Assembly: GCF_017948245.1 (NCBI RefSeq)
Contig: NZ_CP072865.1
Location: 831,501 to 895,500, forward strand
Length of the DNA stretch: 64,000 bases
Origin: Rhizobium sp. NLR16a
GTDB taxonomy: Bacteria; Pseudomonadota; Alphaproteobacteria; Rhizobiales; Rhizobiaceae
Direction of reading: 5' to 3'
A program made the position numbers and the translations under genes. Shown one piece after another: positions 17,742 through 26,427 of this stretch; position 1 is the first letter of the stretch, and every line of letters starts with the position of its first letter. Below the pieces are notes generated by a model. That model was not told the DNA's origin. It saw nothing but the letters and a program-made list of their open reading frames with translations, and did no database searches.

Positions 17742-18647
17742 TTGCAGCAGAGTGCCGTCATCGTCTGTTCTGACGTTAACATGCTCCCGGCCGCCTGCTG
17801 CACTCTGCTTTCCGTCAAGCGCAATCTTACCAATGCTGATGTAGAGTTCCTGCTTCTCGGCATTGACCTCAAGCCGCACGAGGTCGCCGAGGTCGATAAT
17901 TTTGGGCGGCTTCACGGTATGGCGATCAGGGTGTTGCCCTATAAGACGCCCGACACCGGCCTCCAGGCGCGGGGCCGCTGGTCCGCCGCCACGCTGGCGC
18001 GGCTCTATATGGATCGGGATATACCAGAACATATCGAGCGCCTGCTTTACCTCGATGCCGATGTGCTCGCGGTGGCATCCGTCGACGAACTCTTCACGCG
18101 GGATCTCCAAGGCAAGGCGCTTGCTGCCGTCGACGACTATGTCATGGCCTTTCCCGAAAAGGCCGGCGCACGCCAGCGCAAGATCGGCATGAGCGAGGGC
18201 GGCCGTTACTTCAATGCCGGCGTGCTGCTGTTCGACTGGTCGGCCTGCCGGGCGAGGGGGCTTTTCGCAAGGACCCGGGAGATCTTCGAGGAACGGTCGC
18301 ACCTGTTCGAGAACAACGACCAGGATGCACTGAACGTCACTTTCGATAGCGATTGGCTGGTGCTCGATCCGCGCTGGAATACGCAGACGGGCCTGCTGCC
18401 TTTCGTCGGCCGGCCGGCCATCTTTCATTTTACCGGCCGCAAGAAGCCGTGGCAGGCGAACGTTCCCTGGGTGCACCGGCGGATGGCCGATCGTTATGCC
18501 GAAGATCTTCGCAACACGTCCTGGGCGTCTTTCTGCAGGCAACCGTCGACGACGGACCGAGTGGCGGGCTTCCTCTCGCATGTGGGAAAGCAGATCGGCG
18601 GGCTGACGCGGCTTGCCCGGATGCGCGCCTATTTCAGCAACAGCTAG
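17742..18647 (+). CDS. Glycosyltransferase family 8-like protein
   Basis: A protein of about 301 residues resembling GT8 retaining galactosyl/glucosyltransferases (LgtC/RfaJ type). The N-terminus SAVIVCSDVNMLPAACCTLL gives the nucleotide-sugar fold start, the DxD metal motif is in RLLYLDADVLAVAS, and RYFNAGVLLFDW plus FENNDQDALN and FHFTGRKKPW are typical later motifs. The start is uncertain: I use a TTG preceded by GGGGG; a GTG at 17646 would add 32 residues without family similarity. It opens a run of three same-strand genes that probably act in surface polysaccharide or LPS synthesis. Confidence 0.8.
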   Translation: MQQSAVIVCSDVNMLPAACCTLLSVKRNLTNADVEFLLLGIDLKPHEVAEVDNFGRLHGMAIRVLPYKTPDTGLQARGRWSAATLARLYMDRDIPEHIERLLYLDADVLAVASVDELFTRDLQGKALAAVDDYVMAFPEKAGARQRKIGMSEGGRYFNAGVLLFDWSACRARGLFARTREIFEERSHLFENNDQDALNVTFDSDWLVLDPRWNTQTGLLPFVGRPAIFHFTGRKKPWQANVPWVHRRMADRYAEDLRNTSWASFCRQPSTTDRVAGFLSHVGKQIGGLTRLARMRAYFSNS

Positions 18648-18694
18648 TCGGGCGGGCGGAACGCGTCGTCCTTGGAAAGTGCATGTGAGGCGAT

Positions 18695-19564
18695 ATGGAA
18701 GCAATCCCCAGCGATAACAAGGCTACGACCACTCCGGATGGTGGCTTCAATTTCCTGACGCCGGAAGCGTGGAAGGCGTTGTTGTCGGGCTATTCCCATA
18801 TCGTGCTGGTAGCAAACAGCGAGGCGGTCGATATTGAACGGCTGCGGAGCGAATTGCCGGAGACGGCGCTCTACGTCTTCTTCAACAAGGTCTACAAGGT
18901 GCTCGACGAACCCTTCGTCGGCCATTCCATGCTGGTTGCCCGCAGCGACGTGATGGGCGCCCATATCGTCCACCGGCGCGAGGCGGCGGATGTCTTGCGG
19001 TTCTTTGGCGGCGACGATTTCCTCGGCGTCGTCAACATCCGGGTCTCCGTCGAGGAAAATCTCAGCGAAAAGAGCCGCTTCGAAGGCGCTAAGGCCCGTC
19101 ACCTTGATCTGACGCAAATGCTCGCCGATCTCTATCCGATCGGCAAGATCGCGACGAGCGGCTTTGCGGTGGCGCTGTGGCTCGCCGATCTGCAGTTGCC
19201 GGGCAAGATCCTGCTTGCCGGCTTTTCGGCGAAACGGAGCGAGAAGTGGAAGGTGTTCGACGTGCACGATTGGACGTTCGAGCAGATCTTCCTGCGTCTC
19301 TTTGCGCGCATGGGATCGATCTCGATGATGGGCGGCGTCGATGCCAGCCCCTATTCGGCGCTCGCCAAACGGTTTCCTGAGGTGCCGCCGATCGAGATCG
19401 CGATGACTGCGGCTGAGGTCTTGTCGGAGCGGCTCGACAATACGAACAGCCAGATCGACAGGCTGATGTCCGTCACCAAGTTCATCCGCGCCGTCGACAA
19501 TTTCTTTCGGCGGTTCAAACCGAAAACCCGCAAGCAGCGTTTTCTCGAAAAGTCGAAGGGATGA
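18695..19564 (+). CDS. Unassigned protein, possibly glycan related
   Basis: A 289-residue soluble protein that I do not recognise with certainty. Its middle part reads LVANSEAVDIERLRSELP, then YVFFNKVYKVLDEPFVGHSM, and later GKIATSGFAVALWLADLQLPG with ILLAGFSAKRSEKWKVFDVHDW. This pattern (a 'Ser-Gly-hydrophobic ... Gly-Phe' pair) recalls sialyltransferase-like GT29 folds, and I recall related rhizobial proteins carrying LPS-synthesis labels, but the match is not firm. It lies between two glycosyltransferase genes on the same strand with gaps of 47 and 73 bases, which supports a role in glycan assembly. Confidence 0.7.
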   Translation: MEAIPSDNKATTTPDGGFNFLTPEAWKALLSGYSHIVLVANSEAVDIERLRSELPETALYVFFNKVYKVLDEPFVGHSMLVARSDVMGAHIVHRREAADVLRFFGGDDFLGVVNIRVSVEENLSEKSRFEGAKARHLDLTQMLADLYPIGKIATSGFAVALWLADLQLPGKILLAGFSAKRSEKWKVFDVHDWTFEQIFLRLFARMGSISMMGGVDASPYSALAKRFPEVPPIEIAMTAAEVLSERLDNTNSQIDRLMSVTKFIRAVDNFFRRFKPKTRKQRFLEKSKG

Positions 19565-19637
19565 CTGTCGCGGGCCTTTGCTAACAGGCGTGGGTGGCCA
19601 CGAAAGCTGTTGCCGATACTGGCGATCAAGGTGGACA

Positions 19638-20327
19638 ATGGAACAACAGAACGTTCGAATATTTGTGGGATTCGATCCCAAGGAAGTGGTCGCCTACCAC
19701 GTTCTCGTGCAGAGCATCATCGAGAAGTCGTCGATCCCGATCGAGTTCTCGCCCATTGCGCTCTCCAACCTTGGCGGGATTTTCACCCGCCAGCGCAACG
19801 CGATGCAATCCACGGAGTTTTCCTTCTCGCGTTTCCTGACGCCCTATCTCAGCGGTTACGACGGCTGGAGCATCTTCATGGATTGCGACATGCTGATGCG
19901 TGCCGATATCGCCGAGCTTTGGGCATTGCGCGACGAGCGTTACGCCGCCATGTGCGTCAAACACGATTACCAGCCGAAGATCGACACCAAGTTCCTCGGC
20001 CAGGCACAGACCAAGTACGAAAAGAAGAACTGGTCGAGCCTCATCCTCTTCAACAATGACGAATGCCGCGCGCTGACGCCCGACTACGTCAATACCGCGA
20101 CCGGGCTGCAACTCCATCAGTTCAAATGGCTGGAGAATGAAGACCTCATCGGCGAATTGCCGGTGACGTGGAATTACCTCGTCAATGAATACGACTACCG
20201 CGAAGACGCCAAGAACGTCCATTTCACCGATGGCGGGCCTTATTTCGAGGAACACAAGAACGACGATTACGCCGAGGAATGGTTCGCGGCCCGCGAACGC
20301 CTGCTCTTCGCCCAACAGTCCGCCTAA
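19638..20327 (+). CDS. Glycosyltransferase (GT8/stealth-like small family)
   Basis: A 229-residue protein. The N-terminus RIFVGFDPKEVVAYHVLVQS and the DxD-like metal motif SIFMDCDMLMRADI near residue 80 mark it as a nucleotide-diphospho-sugar transferase. NNDECRALTPDYVN and LPVTWNYLVNEYD occur in the second half, followed by VHFTDGGPYFEEHKNDDYAEEW. I start at ATG 19638, giving MEQQNVRIFVG; the longer frame has no family similarity. It closes the three-gene run. Donor and acceptor are unknown. Confidence 0.8.
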   Translation: MEQQNVRIFVGFDPKEVVAYHVLVQSIIEKSSIPIEFSPIALSNLGGIFTRQRNAMQSTEFSFSRFLTPYLSGYDGWSIFMDCDMLMRADIAELWALRDERYAAMCVKHDYQPKIDTKFLGQAQTKYEKKNWSSLILFNNDECRALTPDYVNTATGLQLHQFKWLENEDLIGELPVTWNYLVNEYDYREDAKNVHFTDGGPYFEEHKNDDYAEEWFAARERLLFAQQSA

Positions 20328-20366
20328 ACAGCCTGTTCTTTCCCTTTTTCCGCGGTGAGGGAGCCC

Positions 20367-21488
20367 TCAGAGACCAAGCGCCGTCAGCATGACGAAGGTG
20401 GCGAAGAGGATGAAATGCGTCATGCCTTCTATGGCGTTGGTCTCGCCGTCGTTGAGGTTGATCGCGGCGGCAATCAAGGTGATCGTTACCATCACCGTCT
20501 GCACCGGGGTCATCGCCATGATGAAGGGCTGGCCGGTATAGAGTGCGATCGCCTCCATGACGGGCACCGTCAGGATCACCGTCGACAGCGAGGCGCCCAT
20601 GGCGATGTTGACGGTCGCCTGCATTCGGTTCTTGAGCGCCGCCCGCAACGCGGTCAGGATTTCAGGCGCGGCCGAAATCGCCGCGACGACGACGGCGGTC
20701 ACCGCGATCGGCGCGCCGCTGTCGCGCAGGCCTTCGGTCATGAAAGCCGACATGAACTCCGCCAGCAGGCCGATGATGACGACGCCGACGAGGATGGTGG
20801 CGATCGAGACAGCGGCCGGTCCGTCGGCGCCGTGTTCTTCCTGACTTTCCCGCTTCCGCTCGGAGCGCGGATAGCTGTAGCTGAAGAAATAGCTGTGCTG
20901 GCCGACCTGCATACGCAGGAAGAGGCCGTAGAGAGCGATCATCGCGACGATGGTAAAGGCGGAATAATAGTGCCACTTATCGCTCGGCACGAATTCCGGC
21001 ACGATCATCGAAATGCCCATGGCGGTCAGGATCATCACGCCGTAGGTCTTGCCCGAATTGTCGTTGTAGGGCTGCTCCCCATGCTTGAGGCCGCCAAGGA
21101 GGGCCGCGAGGCCGAGGATGCCGTTGATATCGAACATCAGGGCCGAGTAGATCGTGTCGCGCACGAGCGTCGGCGAGCTCTCGCCGCTCATCATGGTGGC
21201 GAGGATGATGACTTCGACGGCGAGAGCCGAAAGTGTCAGAATCATCGTGCCGTAGGGATCACCGACCTTGACGGCGAGGAGTTCGGCATGATGGGCGACG
21301 CGGATGGAGGCGAGTACGATGGTGGCGACCAAGGCGGCGGTGGCGATGAGCGCCAAGCCGCGCCCCATCTCGATAACCGTGTGTTCCAGAAGATAGGCCA
21401 TCACCGCGACGACGAGTGCGGTGACCAGAAACCTCTCCTCGTTAAGGCGTGACGCGATACCCAAGCCTCGGCTCCCGTTGTGATTCAC
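20367..21488 (-). CDS. chaA: Calcium/proton antiporter (CaCA family, ChaA type)
   Basis: A 373-residue inner-membrane antiporter with about eleven helices. The two alpha-repeat motifs of the CaCA family are present: GDPYGTMILTLSALAVEVI in the first half and SAAPEILTALRAALKNRMQA with NIAMGASLSTVILTVPVM in the second, separated by an acidic/charged cytoplasmic stretch (SERKRESQEEHGADG). It exports Ca2+ (and possibly Na+/K+) in exchange for protons. The given start is a GTG with weak spacing; a TTG at 21464 with GGGAG upstream is an equally good start. It converges on the glycosyltransferase run. Confidence 0.88.
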   Translation of the reverse strand: MNHNGSRGLGIASRLNEERFLVTALVVAVMAYLLEHTVIEMGRGLALIATAALVATIVLASIRVAHHAELLAVKVGDPYGTMILTLSALAVEVIILATMMSGESSPTLVRDTIYSALMFDINGILGLAALLGGLKHGEQPYNDNSGKTYGVMILTAMGISMIVPEFVPSDKWHYYSAFTIVAMIALYGLFLRMQVGQHSYFFSYSYPRSERKRESQEEHGADGPAAVSIATILVGVVIIGLLAEFMSAFMTEGLRDSGAPIAVTAVVVAAISAAPEILTALRAALKNRMQATVNIAMGASLSTVILTVPVMEAIALYTGQPFIMAMTPVQTVMVTITLIAAAINLNDGETNAIEGMTHFILFATFVMLTALGL

Positions 21489-21695
21489 GCCTTTTAACTA
21501 AGTCACTGATTTCGGAAGGGAAGCGCACGGTGGCACTCTGCTATTTGCAGTCTTCGGCGTTTAATGGAATACTGAACGCCATCGGGGCCGGAAAGCAGAT
21601 CGCGGCGTCCTCGAATTCTCGTCACGCGGCCGCGATGATCCGGACCCTGTCCGGAAGCATGCGAATGCGCAACAAGATGATGAGGAGACGGATGC

Positions 21696-21983
21696 ATGAT
21701 CAAGGTGGTCTATGAAGTCGTGCCGCATGACGGCGGTTGGGCCTACAGGCTTGGAGGCGTCTATTCCGAGGCATTCCCGACCCATGCCGAGGCGCTCGAA
21801 GCTGCGCGCATCGTCGCGGCCGAACAGCAGGTCGGCGGCGATTCCGCCGAGATCAGCTGGCAGGACGAAAACGGCAAATGGCATGAGGAATATGCTGAGG
21901 GCGGTGACCGGCCGGAAACCGAGGTGGTCGACGGCTTATGGCAGGAGCGATCGGCTGGAGCCTCGCAGAGCGCTGGACATTAA
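21696..21983 (+). CDS. DUF2188-family small protein
   Basis: A 95-residue acidic protein. The core MIKVVYEVVPHDGGWAYRLG and the EAFPTHAEALEAARIVAAEQ segment form the DUF2188 domain, a small beta-alpha fold of unknown function common in alphaproteobacteria. The C-terminal third is Glu/Gly rich and less conserved. The ATG is preceded by GAGGAGA at a good distance. A RIME1-like repeat starts right after the stop. Confidence 0.82.
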   Translation: MIKVVYEVVPHDGGWAYRLGGVYSEAFPTHAEALEAARIVAAEQQVGGDSAEISWQDENGKWHEEYAEGGDRPETEVVDGLWQERSAGASQSAGH

Positions 21984-21984
21984 C

Positions 21985-22086
21985 CCTAAAGCGCGTCGTG
22001 ATCTTTCAGATTCGCTCGCTGCGATTTAAGTCCTTGTCTTTGCGCATGCCGTTATCGCACAACCGCGCGCTTTTGCGCGACATGCA
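21985..22086. repeat. RIME1-like palindromic repeat, copy 1
   Basis: About 102 bases starting CCTAAAGCGCGTCGTGATC and ending TTTTGCGCGACATGCA, very similar to 40002-40105. It holds two inverted-repeat arms (AAAGCGC...GCGATTT and GCATG...CATGC). This matches what I recall of the Rhizobium intergenic mosaic element RIME1. It fills the gap between the convergent DUF2188 and GrpB stops almost exactly. Confidence 0.78.
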
Positions 22087-22087
22087 C

Positions 22088-22591
22088 CTAGCCCCTCAAT
22101 GCCCGCGTGACAATCGTGTCGACAAACTCGCGCTTCTCAGTGGTATAGCGATCGCCATCCATTCGGAATTCAGCTGCCAGCCTGCGTTTCAGCGCGGCAT
22201 AATCGGCCGCCGCCTCGGGATGCGCGATGAGATAATCCCGGAAAGCCAGCCTGTTTCGATGCGTGCCGTTGCCGGCCGGGCAAAGGTAGACGCGCTCCGC
22301 CGGCATCGAACCTCTCGATAAGAATGCCCAAACCTCGTCGTCATAGCGGTTGCCGCGCGGTTCGTAGTTTTCCGAGAGAAGCACCTGCGTCGCATTCTCG
22401 ATATGCTCCAGACCGGGAAGGACAATGTCGATATCGATGAGGGGCTTGGCGGCCATACCGGGTATGGCGGTGCTGCCGACGTGATCGATGGCGAGCGCCT
22501 GCGGCAGCAAAGCCAACAGCTTGGCTCGGATGCGCTGGAAAGCTTCCGGCCATTCCCTGTCATAGCTCACGAGTTCAACCGGCTTGTGCAT
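22088..22591 (-). CDS. GrpB/UPF0157 family protein
   Basis: A 167-residue protein of the GrpB family, which shares the nucleotidyltransferase fold. It reads VELVSYDREWPEAFQRIRAK at the start, then IDHVGSTAIPGMAAKPLIDIDI, the clear family signature with the GS-x(n)-D-x-D nucleotidyltransferase pattern, and later HRNRLAFRDYLIAHPEAA. The start chosen has GGAG six bases upstream; an ATG 12 bases earlier lacks a ribosome site. No specific substrate is established for the family. A RIME1-like repeat abuts its stop. Confidence 0.88.
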   Translation of the reverse strand: MHKPVELVSYDREWPEAFQRIRAKLLALLPQALAIDHVGSTAIPGMAAKPLIDIDIVLPGLEHIENATQVLLSENYEPRGNRYDDEVWAFLSRGSMPAERVYLCPAGNGTHRNRLAFRDYLIAHPEAAADYAALKRRLAAEFRMDGDRYTTEKREFVDTIVTRALRG

Positions 22592-22629
22592 CGTTATCTC
22601 CATAGATGCTGCGAGATTGCCCATGATTC

Positions 22630-23559
22630 TCATCGAAAATCGATCTCGATCTCCGCTTGCGCGCCGGTGGAATGACGATGGTAAGCCCGGATCCCCTTGA
22701 CCAGCGCGTCGAAAGTGGCGCGGCAGCGCGGTGAGGTCTTCAGGCTTTCGTGCATGACCACCCATGTGCCGAGCGGAATCTCGAACGCATCGGGAAGCAC
22801 ATGCACGAGGTCGGGGTTTTCGCGGGCCAGTCCGATCTGGCAGAGGCCGATGCCGACGCCGGCGCGGATTGCGGAGAGCTGGGCAAGATTGCTGTCGGTC
22901 CTGTAGGAGAATTTGATCCCTTCGGGCGCCGGATAGCGTTTCATCACCATGCGGACGTAGGCCGTCTGCCGGTCGAAGCCGATGAGCCGGTGGTTGGCGA
23001 GGTCCGCCATGGTTTGCGGAATGCTGTGCCGTTCGAGATAGCGGCGGTGGGCGTGGAAGCCGATCGGGATGTCGCCGATGCGGCGCACCATGAGAGCATC
23101 CTGCTGCGGCTCGGCCATGCGTACGGCGATATCGGCCTCGCGATTTACCAGATCTTCGATCGCATCGGATGCCGAGAGCTCGATGTGGAGTTCGGGATAG
23201 GCTTCCTGCAGCGGCCCGAGAATCCGAGGCAGGATCTCGACGGCGACGACCTCGCTGGCGCTGACCCTGACCGTTCCGGCTACCCTCTCGCGCTCGCCGG
23301 ATGCGGTGCGCAAAAGGGCGGCGGCGGTTGCCGCCAGCGTTTCGGCATAGGGTTTCAGCGCCTGTGCGGCGTCGGTTGGCACGAGGCCGTTCGGCGACCG
23401 GATGAAGAGCTCGGCGCCGATCGCCTGTTCCAGTGCGTCGACATGGCGGCCTATGGTCGGCTGCGTCAGCCCCAGTTCGCGCGCGGCGGCCGAAAGCGAC
23501 CCCTGCTGGAGCACGGTCAGGAAACTGCGGTAGAAATCCCAGCTTGGTTCGAGAGGCAT
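22630..23559 (-). CDS. LysR-family transcriptional regulator
   Basis: A 309-residue LysR regulator. The N-terminal helix-turn-helix is FLTVLQQGSLSAAARELGLTQPTIGRHVDALE, followed by the periplasmic-binding-like effector domain (from about residue 95). It is divergent from an NAD(P)-dependent oxidoreductase, with 95 bases between the starts. In that gap ATAA-N9-TTAT at 23570-23586 is a candidate LysR site. It probably controls the divergent gene. The effector is unknown. Confidence 0.9.
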   Translation of the reverse strand: MPLEPSWDFYRSFLTVLQQGSLSAAARELGLTQPTIGRHVDALEQAIGAELFIRSPNGLVPTDAAQALKPYAETLAATAAALLRTASGERERVAGTVRVSASEVVAVEILPRILGPLQEAYPELHIELSASDAIEDLVNREADIAVRMAEPQQDALMVRRIGDIPIGFHAHRRYLERHSIPQTMADLANHRLIGFDRQTAYVRMVMKRYPAPEGIKFSYRTDSNLAQLSAIRAGVGIGLCQIGLARENPDLVHVLPDAFEIPLGTWVVMHESLKTSPRCRATFDALVKGIRAYHRHSTGAQAEIEIDFR

Positions 23560-23654
23560 ATGTTTTTGTATAACTGATCCACTTATTTCGTCAATTTTGT
23601 TTATCGGAAAGCAGGGGCATAGTCATCTCATGCAATTGAAAGGAGATGATTGCG

Positions 23655-24677
23655 ATGAGTGGAGAGACCAAGATCACGGCGCTGGTTCTCGGCGCGACCG
23701 GCGGCATCGGCGGCGCAATCGCCCGCAAGCTTCTCGCCCGCGGGTGGCGCATCCGGGCGCTCAACCGCGACGCCGCCAAGGCATCGAAGAACGAGCCGGC
23801 ATTCGAATGGGTGCAGGGCGACGCGATGAATGCCAGCGACGTGCTGGAGGCGGCTGAAGGTGTTGACCTGATTGTCCACGCGGTCAATCCGCCCGGCTAT
23901 CGCGACTGGGAAAAGCTCGTGCTGCCGATGCTCGACAATACCATTGCCGCCGCTCGCGCCGTCGGTGCGCGCATCGTTCTGCCGGGCAACGTCTATAATT
24001 TCGGTCCCGATGCTCTGCCGGCGCCGACGGAGGAAAGCCCGCAGCATCCGGTGACCAGGAAGGGTGCGATCCGTGTCGAGATGGAGACGCGGCTGAAGGC
24101 GGCATCGCAATCCGGCGCGGGCGCGATCATCGTGCGGGCCGGCGATTTCTTCGGTCCGGGCGCAACGGCCAACAGCTGGTTTTCATCGGGGCTGGTGACG
24201 CCGGGCAAGCCGGTTGGCACAATCAAGAATCCGGGACGGCGCGGCGTCGGCCATCAGTGGACCTATCTGCCCGACATGGCGGAAACCATCGTCCAGCTCA
24301 TCGAGCGGGCCGATCGGCTGCCGCCCTTTGCCGTTTATCATATGGATGGCTTCTGGGATGCCGATGGCATGCAGATGGCGGAAGCGATCAAGCGCGTTTC
24401 CGGTGGCAAAGCAAAGATCGCCGGCTTCCCGTGGTGGATCGTGCCGCTCGCCGCGCCTTTTATGCCCATCATGAGGGAGATCAAGGAGATGCGCTATCTC
24501 TGGAAGGTGCCGCTCAGGATGAGCAACGCCAAGCTTGTGGCCGAACTCGGCAAGGAGCCGCGCACACCGATCGATGAGGCGGTGAGAGCCACACTCGTGG
24601 CCCTCGGCTGCCTGCCCGAACCGCATCACGACACAGCGGCCGCCTTCATTGCGCATTCGCCGGTTTCACCTCGTTAA
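23655..24677 (+). CDS. NAD(P)-binding oxidoreductase (NAD-dependent epimerase/NmrA-like)
   Basis: A 340-residue extended-SDR-type protein. The dinucleotide motif is LVLGATGGIGGAIARKL near residue 10, followed by WVQGDAMNASDVLEAAEGVDLIVHAV. There is no clear YxxxK catalytic pair; the region NVYNFGPDALP occupies its place, with Tyr present, as in several NmrA-like or atypical epimerase proteins. I start at the second ATG, nine bases after AGGAG, because the first ATG overlaps the ribosome site. The divergent LysR gene is the likely regulator. The reaction is unknown. Confidence 0.83.
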   Translation: MSGETKITALVLGATGGIGGAIARKLLARGWRIRALNRDAAKASKNEPAFEWVQGDAMNASDVLEAAEGVDLIVHAVNPPGYRDWEKLVLPMLDNTIAAARAVGARIVLPGNVYNFGPDALPAPTEESPQHPVTRKGAIRVEMETRLKAASQSGAGAIIVRAGDFFGPGATANSWFSSGLVTPGKPVGTIKNPGRRGVGHQWTYLPDMAETIVQLIERADRLPPFAVYHMDGFWDADGMQMAEAIKRVSGGKAKIAGFPWWIVPLAAPFMPIMREIKEMRYLWKVPLRMSNAKLVAELGKEPRTPIDEAVRATLVALGCLPEPHHDTAAAFIAHSPVSPR

Positions 24678-24754
24678 GGTTGGTAACGCTTCATTTCGAT
24701 CGCTGAGATAGGCCCGCCAAGTTCCATATCCTGGATAATCGTCATTGTCGACAT

Positions 24755-26416
24755 TCAGCCGGTGATGCGCCTGCCGGTCTCTGCCGCCTCATCGGGGCGG
24801 AGAGCCAGGAATTCGAAGAGCCGGGCCACCGCTTCCGCGCCGGGATCGATATGGCCTTCGAGCTGCTTGGCGTTGATGTATGCGGCGCGTCCGGCTTTCG
24901 CATGAACGAGCGTGGCGGTCAGGTCCGCGCCGGCGCGGGCGGCTTCCGCAGCCGCGGCAAATCCCACGTCGAGCGCATCCAGGGCCGGCGAGAGAGCATC
25001 GACCATCGTCCGATCGCCCAGACGCGCGCCGCCGATCTCCTGCATTCGGGAGAGGCCGGCCTTGAGGGCTTCGCGAATGCTCAGCCCGCTCGATGCGCCA
25101 TCGCCGGCCGCGGCAAAGAAGATTGCGAGAAGCACACCCGAGGAGCCGCCCATGGTCTGGCTGAGTTCCTGCCCCATGGCCCGGAAGAGCTGGGTGTGAT
25201 CAGAGAGGGGGAGACGATCAAGCGCCTCGATGAGCGAGCGGGCAGCACCGGCCAAGGTCGAACCGGTATCGCCGTCGCCCGACTTCGCATCGAGCGCATT
25301 CAAGTCCCTCTCCGCGCCGATGAGAAGATTGCAGCAATCCGTCAGGAACTGGCGGGTGGGTTCGTGCCTTGATGCAATCGGGGCGATCGGCGTCAATCCG
25401 TCCGGCAGCGAAAGCACCGTAACAGGTTTGACGGCTGTCACGCCCGGCCAGGCGGCAAGTTCAACCGGCTTGGAAAGAAGCTCCAGTTCTGCCTTGCCGG
25501 CAGGGAAGACCGAGATTGAGAATCCCTGCATGTCGAGAGACGTCATCATCGGCGCCGGTCCGACGATGTGTGAAATCCTGCCCGCGATGGCTGACTGGAG
25601 GAGTTCGTGAACGACGACCGACATTTCCAGGACCGAGGTGCCGCCGAGGTTGTTCACGAGGACGACGTGAGATCTGTCATCCATCGATTGCGCAAGACGC
25701 TCGACCATCGCGGCGACCGCGCCTTTCGCACCCGAATATTCGACCTGCTCGACACCGGCTTCACCGTGAATGCCGAGACCGAGCTCGGCGTGACCGTCCG
25801 GAATTCGGTGCTCCTTCGGAGAGCCCGGCACTGTGCACGTATCGAGCGACATGCCGATCGAACTGGTGTTTTCGATCACCCGGCGCGCGGCTTTGCTCAC
25901 CGCCCCGAGGTCGGCGCCGCTCTCGGCGAGCGCACCCGCGATCTTGTGAACGAACAGGGTTCCGGCCACGCCGCGGGACTGCGGGAGATCCGGCAGCGCG
26001 ATGTCGTCATCCACGATGACCATGCTGACGTTCAGGCCAAAGGCGCGTGCGCGTTCGGCGGCGAGACCGAAATTGAGGCGGTCGCCGGTATAGTTCTTCA
26101 CGATGAGCAGGCAGCCGGCTGGTCCGGTGACGGCCAGGATACCGGCAAGGATCGCGTCCACGCTCGGCGAGGCAAAGACATCGCCGCATACGGCTGCAGT
26201 CAGCATCCCCTTGCCGACGAAACCGGCGTGTGCGGGCTCGTGTCCCGAGCCGCCGCCGGAGACGATCGCAACCTTGCTCTTGTCCCAATCGGAGCGGACG
26301 ACGACGCGAATATGCGGATATCCGTCGAGGCGGCTGAGCGCGCCGCCGGATGCGGCCAGAAGGCCGTCGAGTGCTTCGGTGACCGCGTTTTCCTTGCTGT
26401 TGAGGAACTGTGACAT
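24755..26416 (-). CDS. Fused dihydroxyacetone-type kinase (DhaK-DhaL, ATP dependent)
   Basis: A 553-residue single-chain kinase. The DhaK half (about 1-330) has SGGGSGHEPAHAGFVGKGM, the NYTGDRLNFGLA loop and the substrate-binding His in LGLGIHGEAGVEQ, which forms a hemiaminal with the keto substrate. The DhaL half (about 365-553) has the ADP/Mg site DAKSGDGDTGSTLAGAA and TMGGSSGVLLAIFF. ATP-dependent fused kinases phosphorylate dihydroxyacetone or related ketoses such as erythrulose. It is the last gene of the ABC operon, 11 bases from an ATPase gene, so it should act on the imported sugar or its product. The exact substrate is unresolved. Confidence 0.9.
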   Translation of the reverse strand: MSQFLNSKENAVTEALDGLLAASGGALSRLDGYPHIRVVVRSDWDKSKVAIVSGGGSGHEPAHAGFVGKGMLTAAVCGDVFASPSVDAILAGILAVTGPAGCLLIVKNYTGDRLNFGLAAERARAFGLNVSMVIVDDDIALPDLPQSRGVAGTLFVHKIAGALAESGADLGAVSKAARRVIENTSSIGMSLDTCTVPGSPKEHRIPDGHAELGLGIHGEAGVEQVEYSGAKGAVAAMVERLAQSMDDRSHVVLVNNLGGTSVLEMSVVVHELLQSAIAGRISHIVGPAPMMTSLDMQGFSISVFPAGKAELELLSKPVELAAWPGVTAVKPVTVLSLPDGLTPIAPIASRHEPTRQFLTDCCNLLIGAERDLNALDAKSGDGDTGSTLAGAARSLIEALDRLPLSDHTQLFRAMGQELSQTMGGSSGVLLAIFFAAAGDGASSGLSIREALKAGLSRMQEIGGARLGDRTMVDALSPALDALDVGFAAAAEAARAGADLTATLVHAKAGRAAYINAKQLEGHIDPGAEAVARLFEFLALRPDEAAETGRRITG

Positions 26417-26427
26417 TCTCGCCTCCC

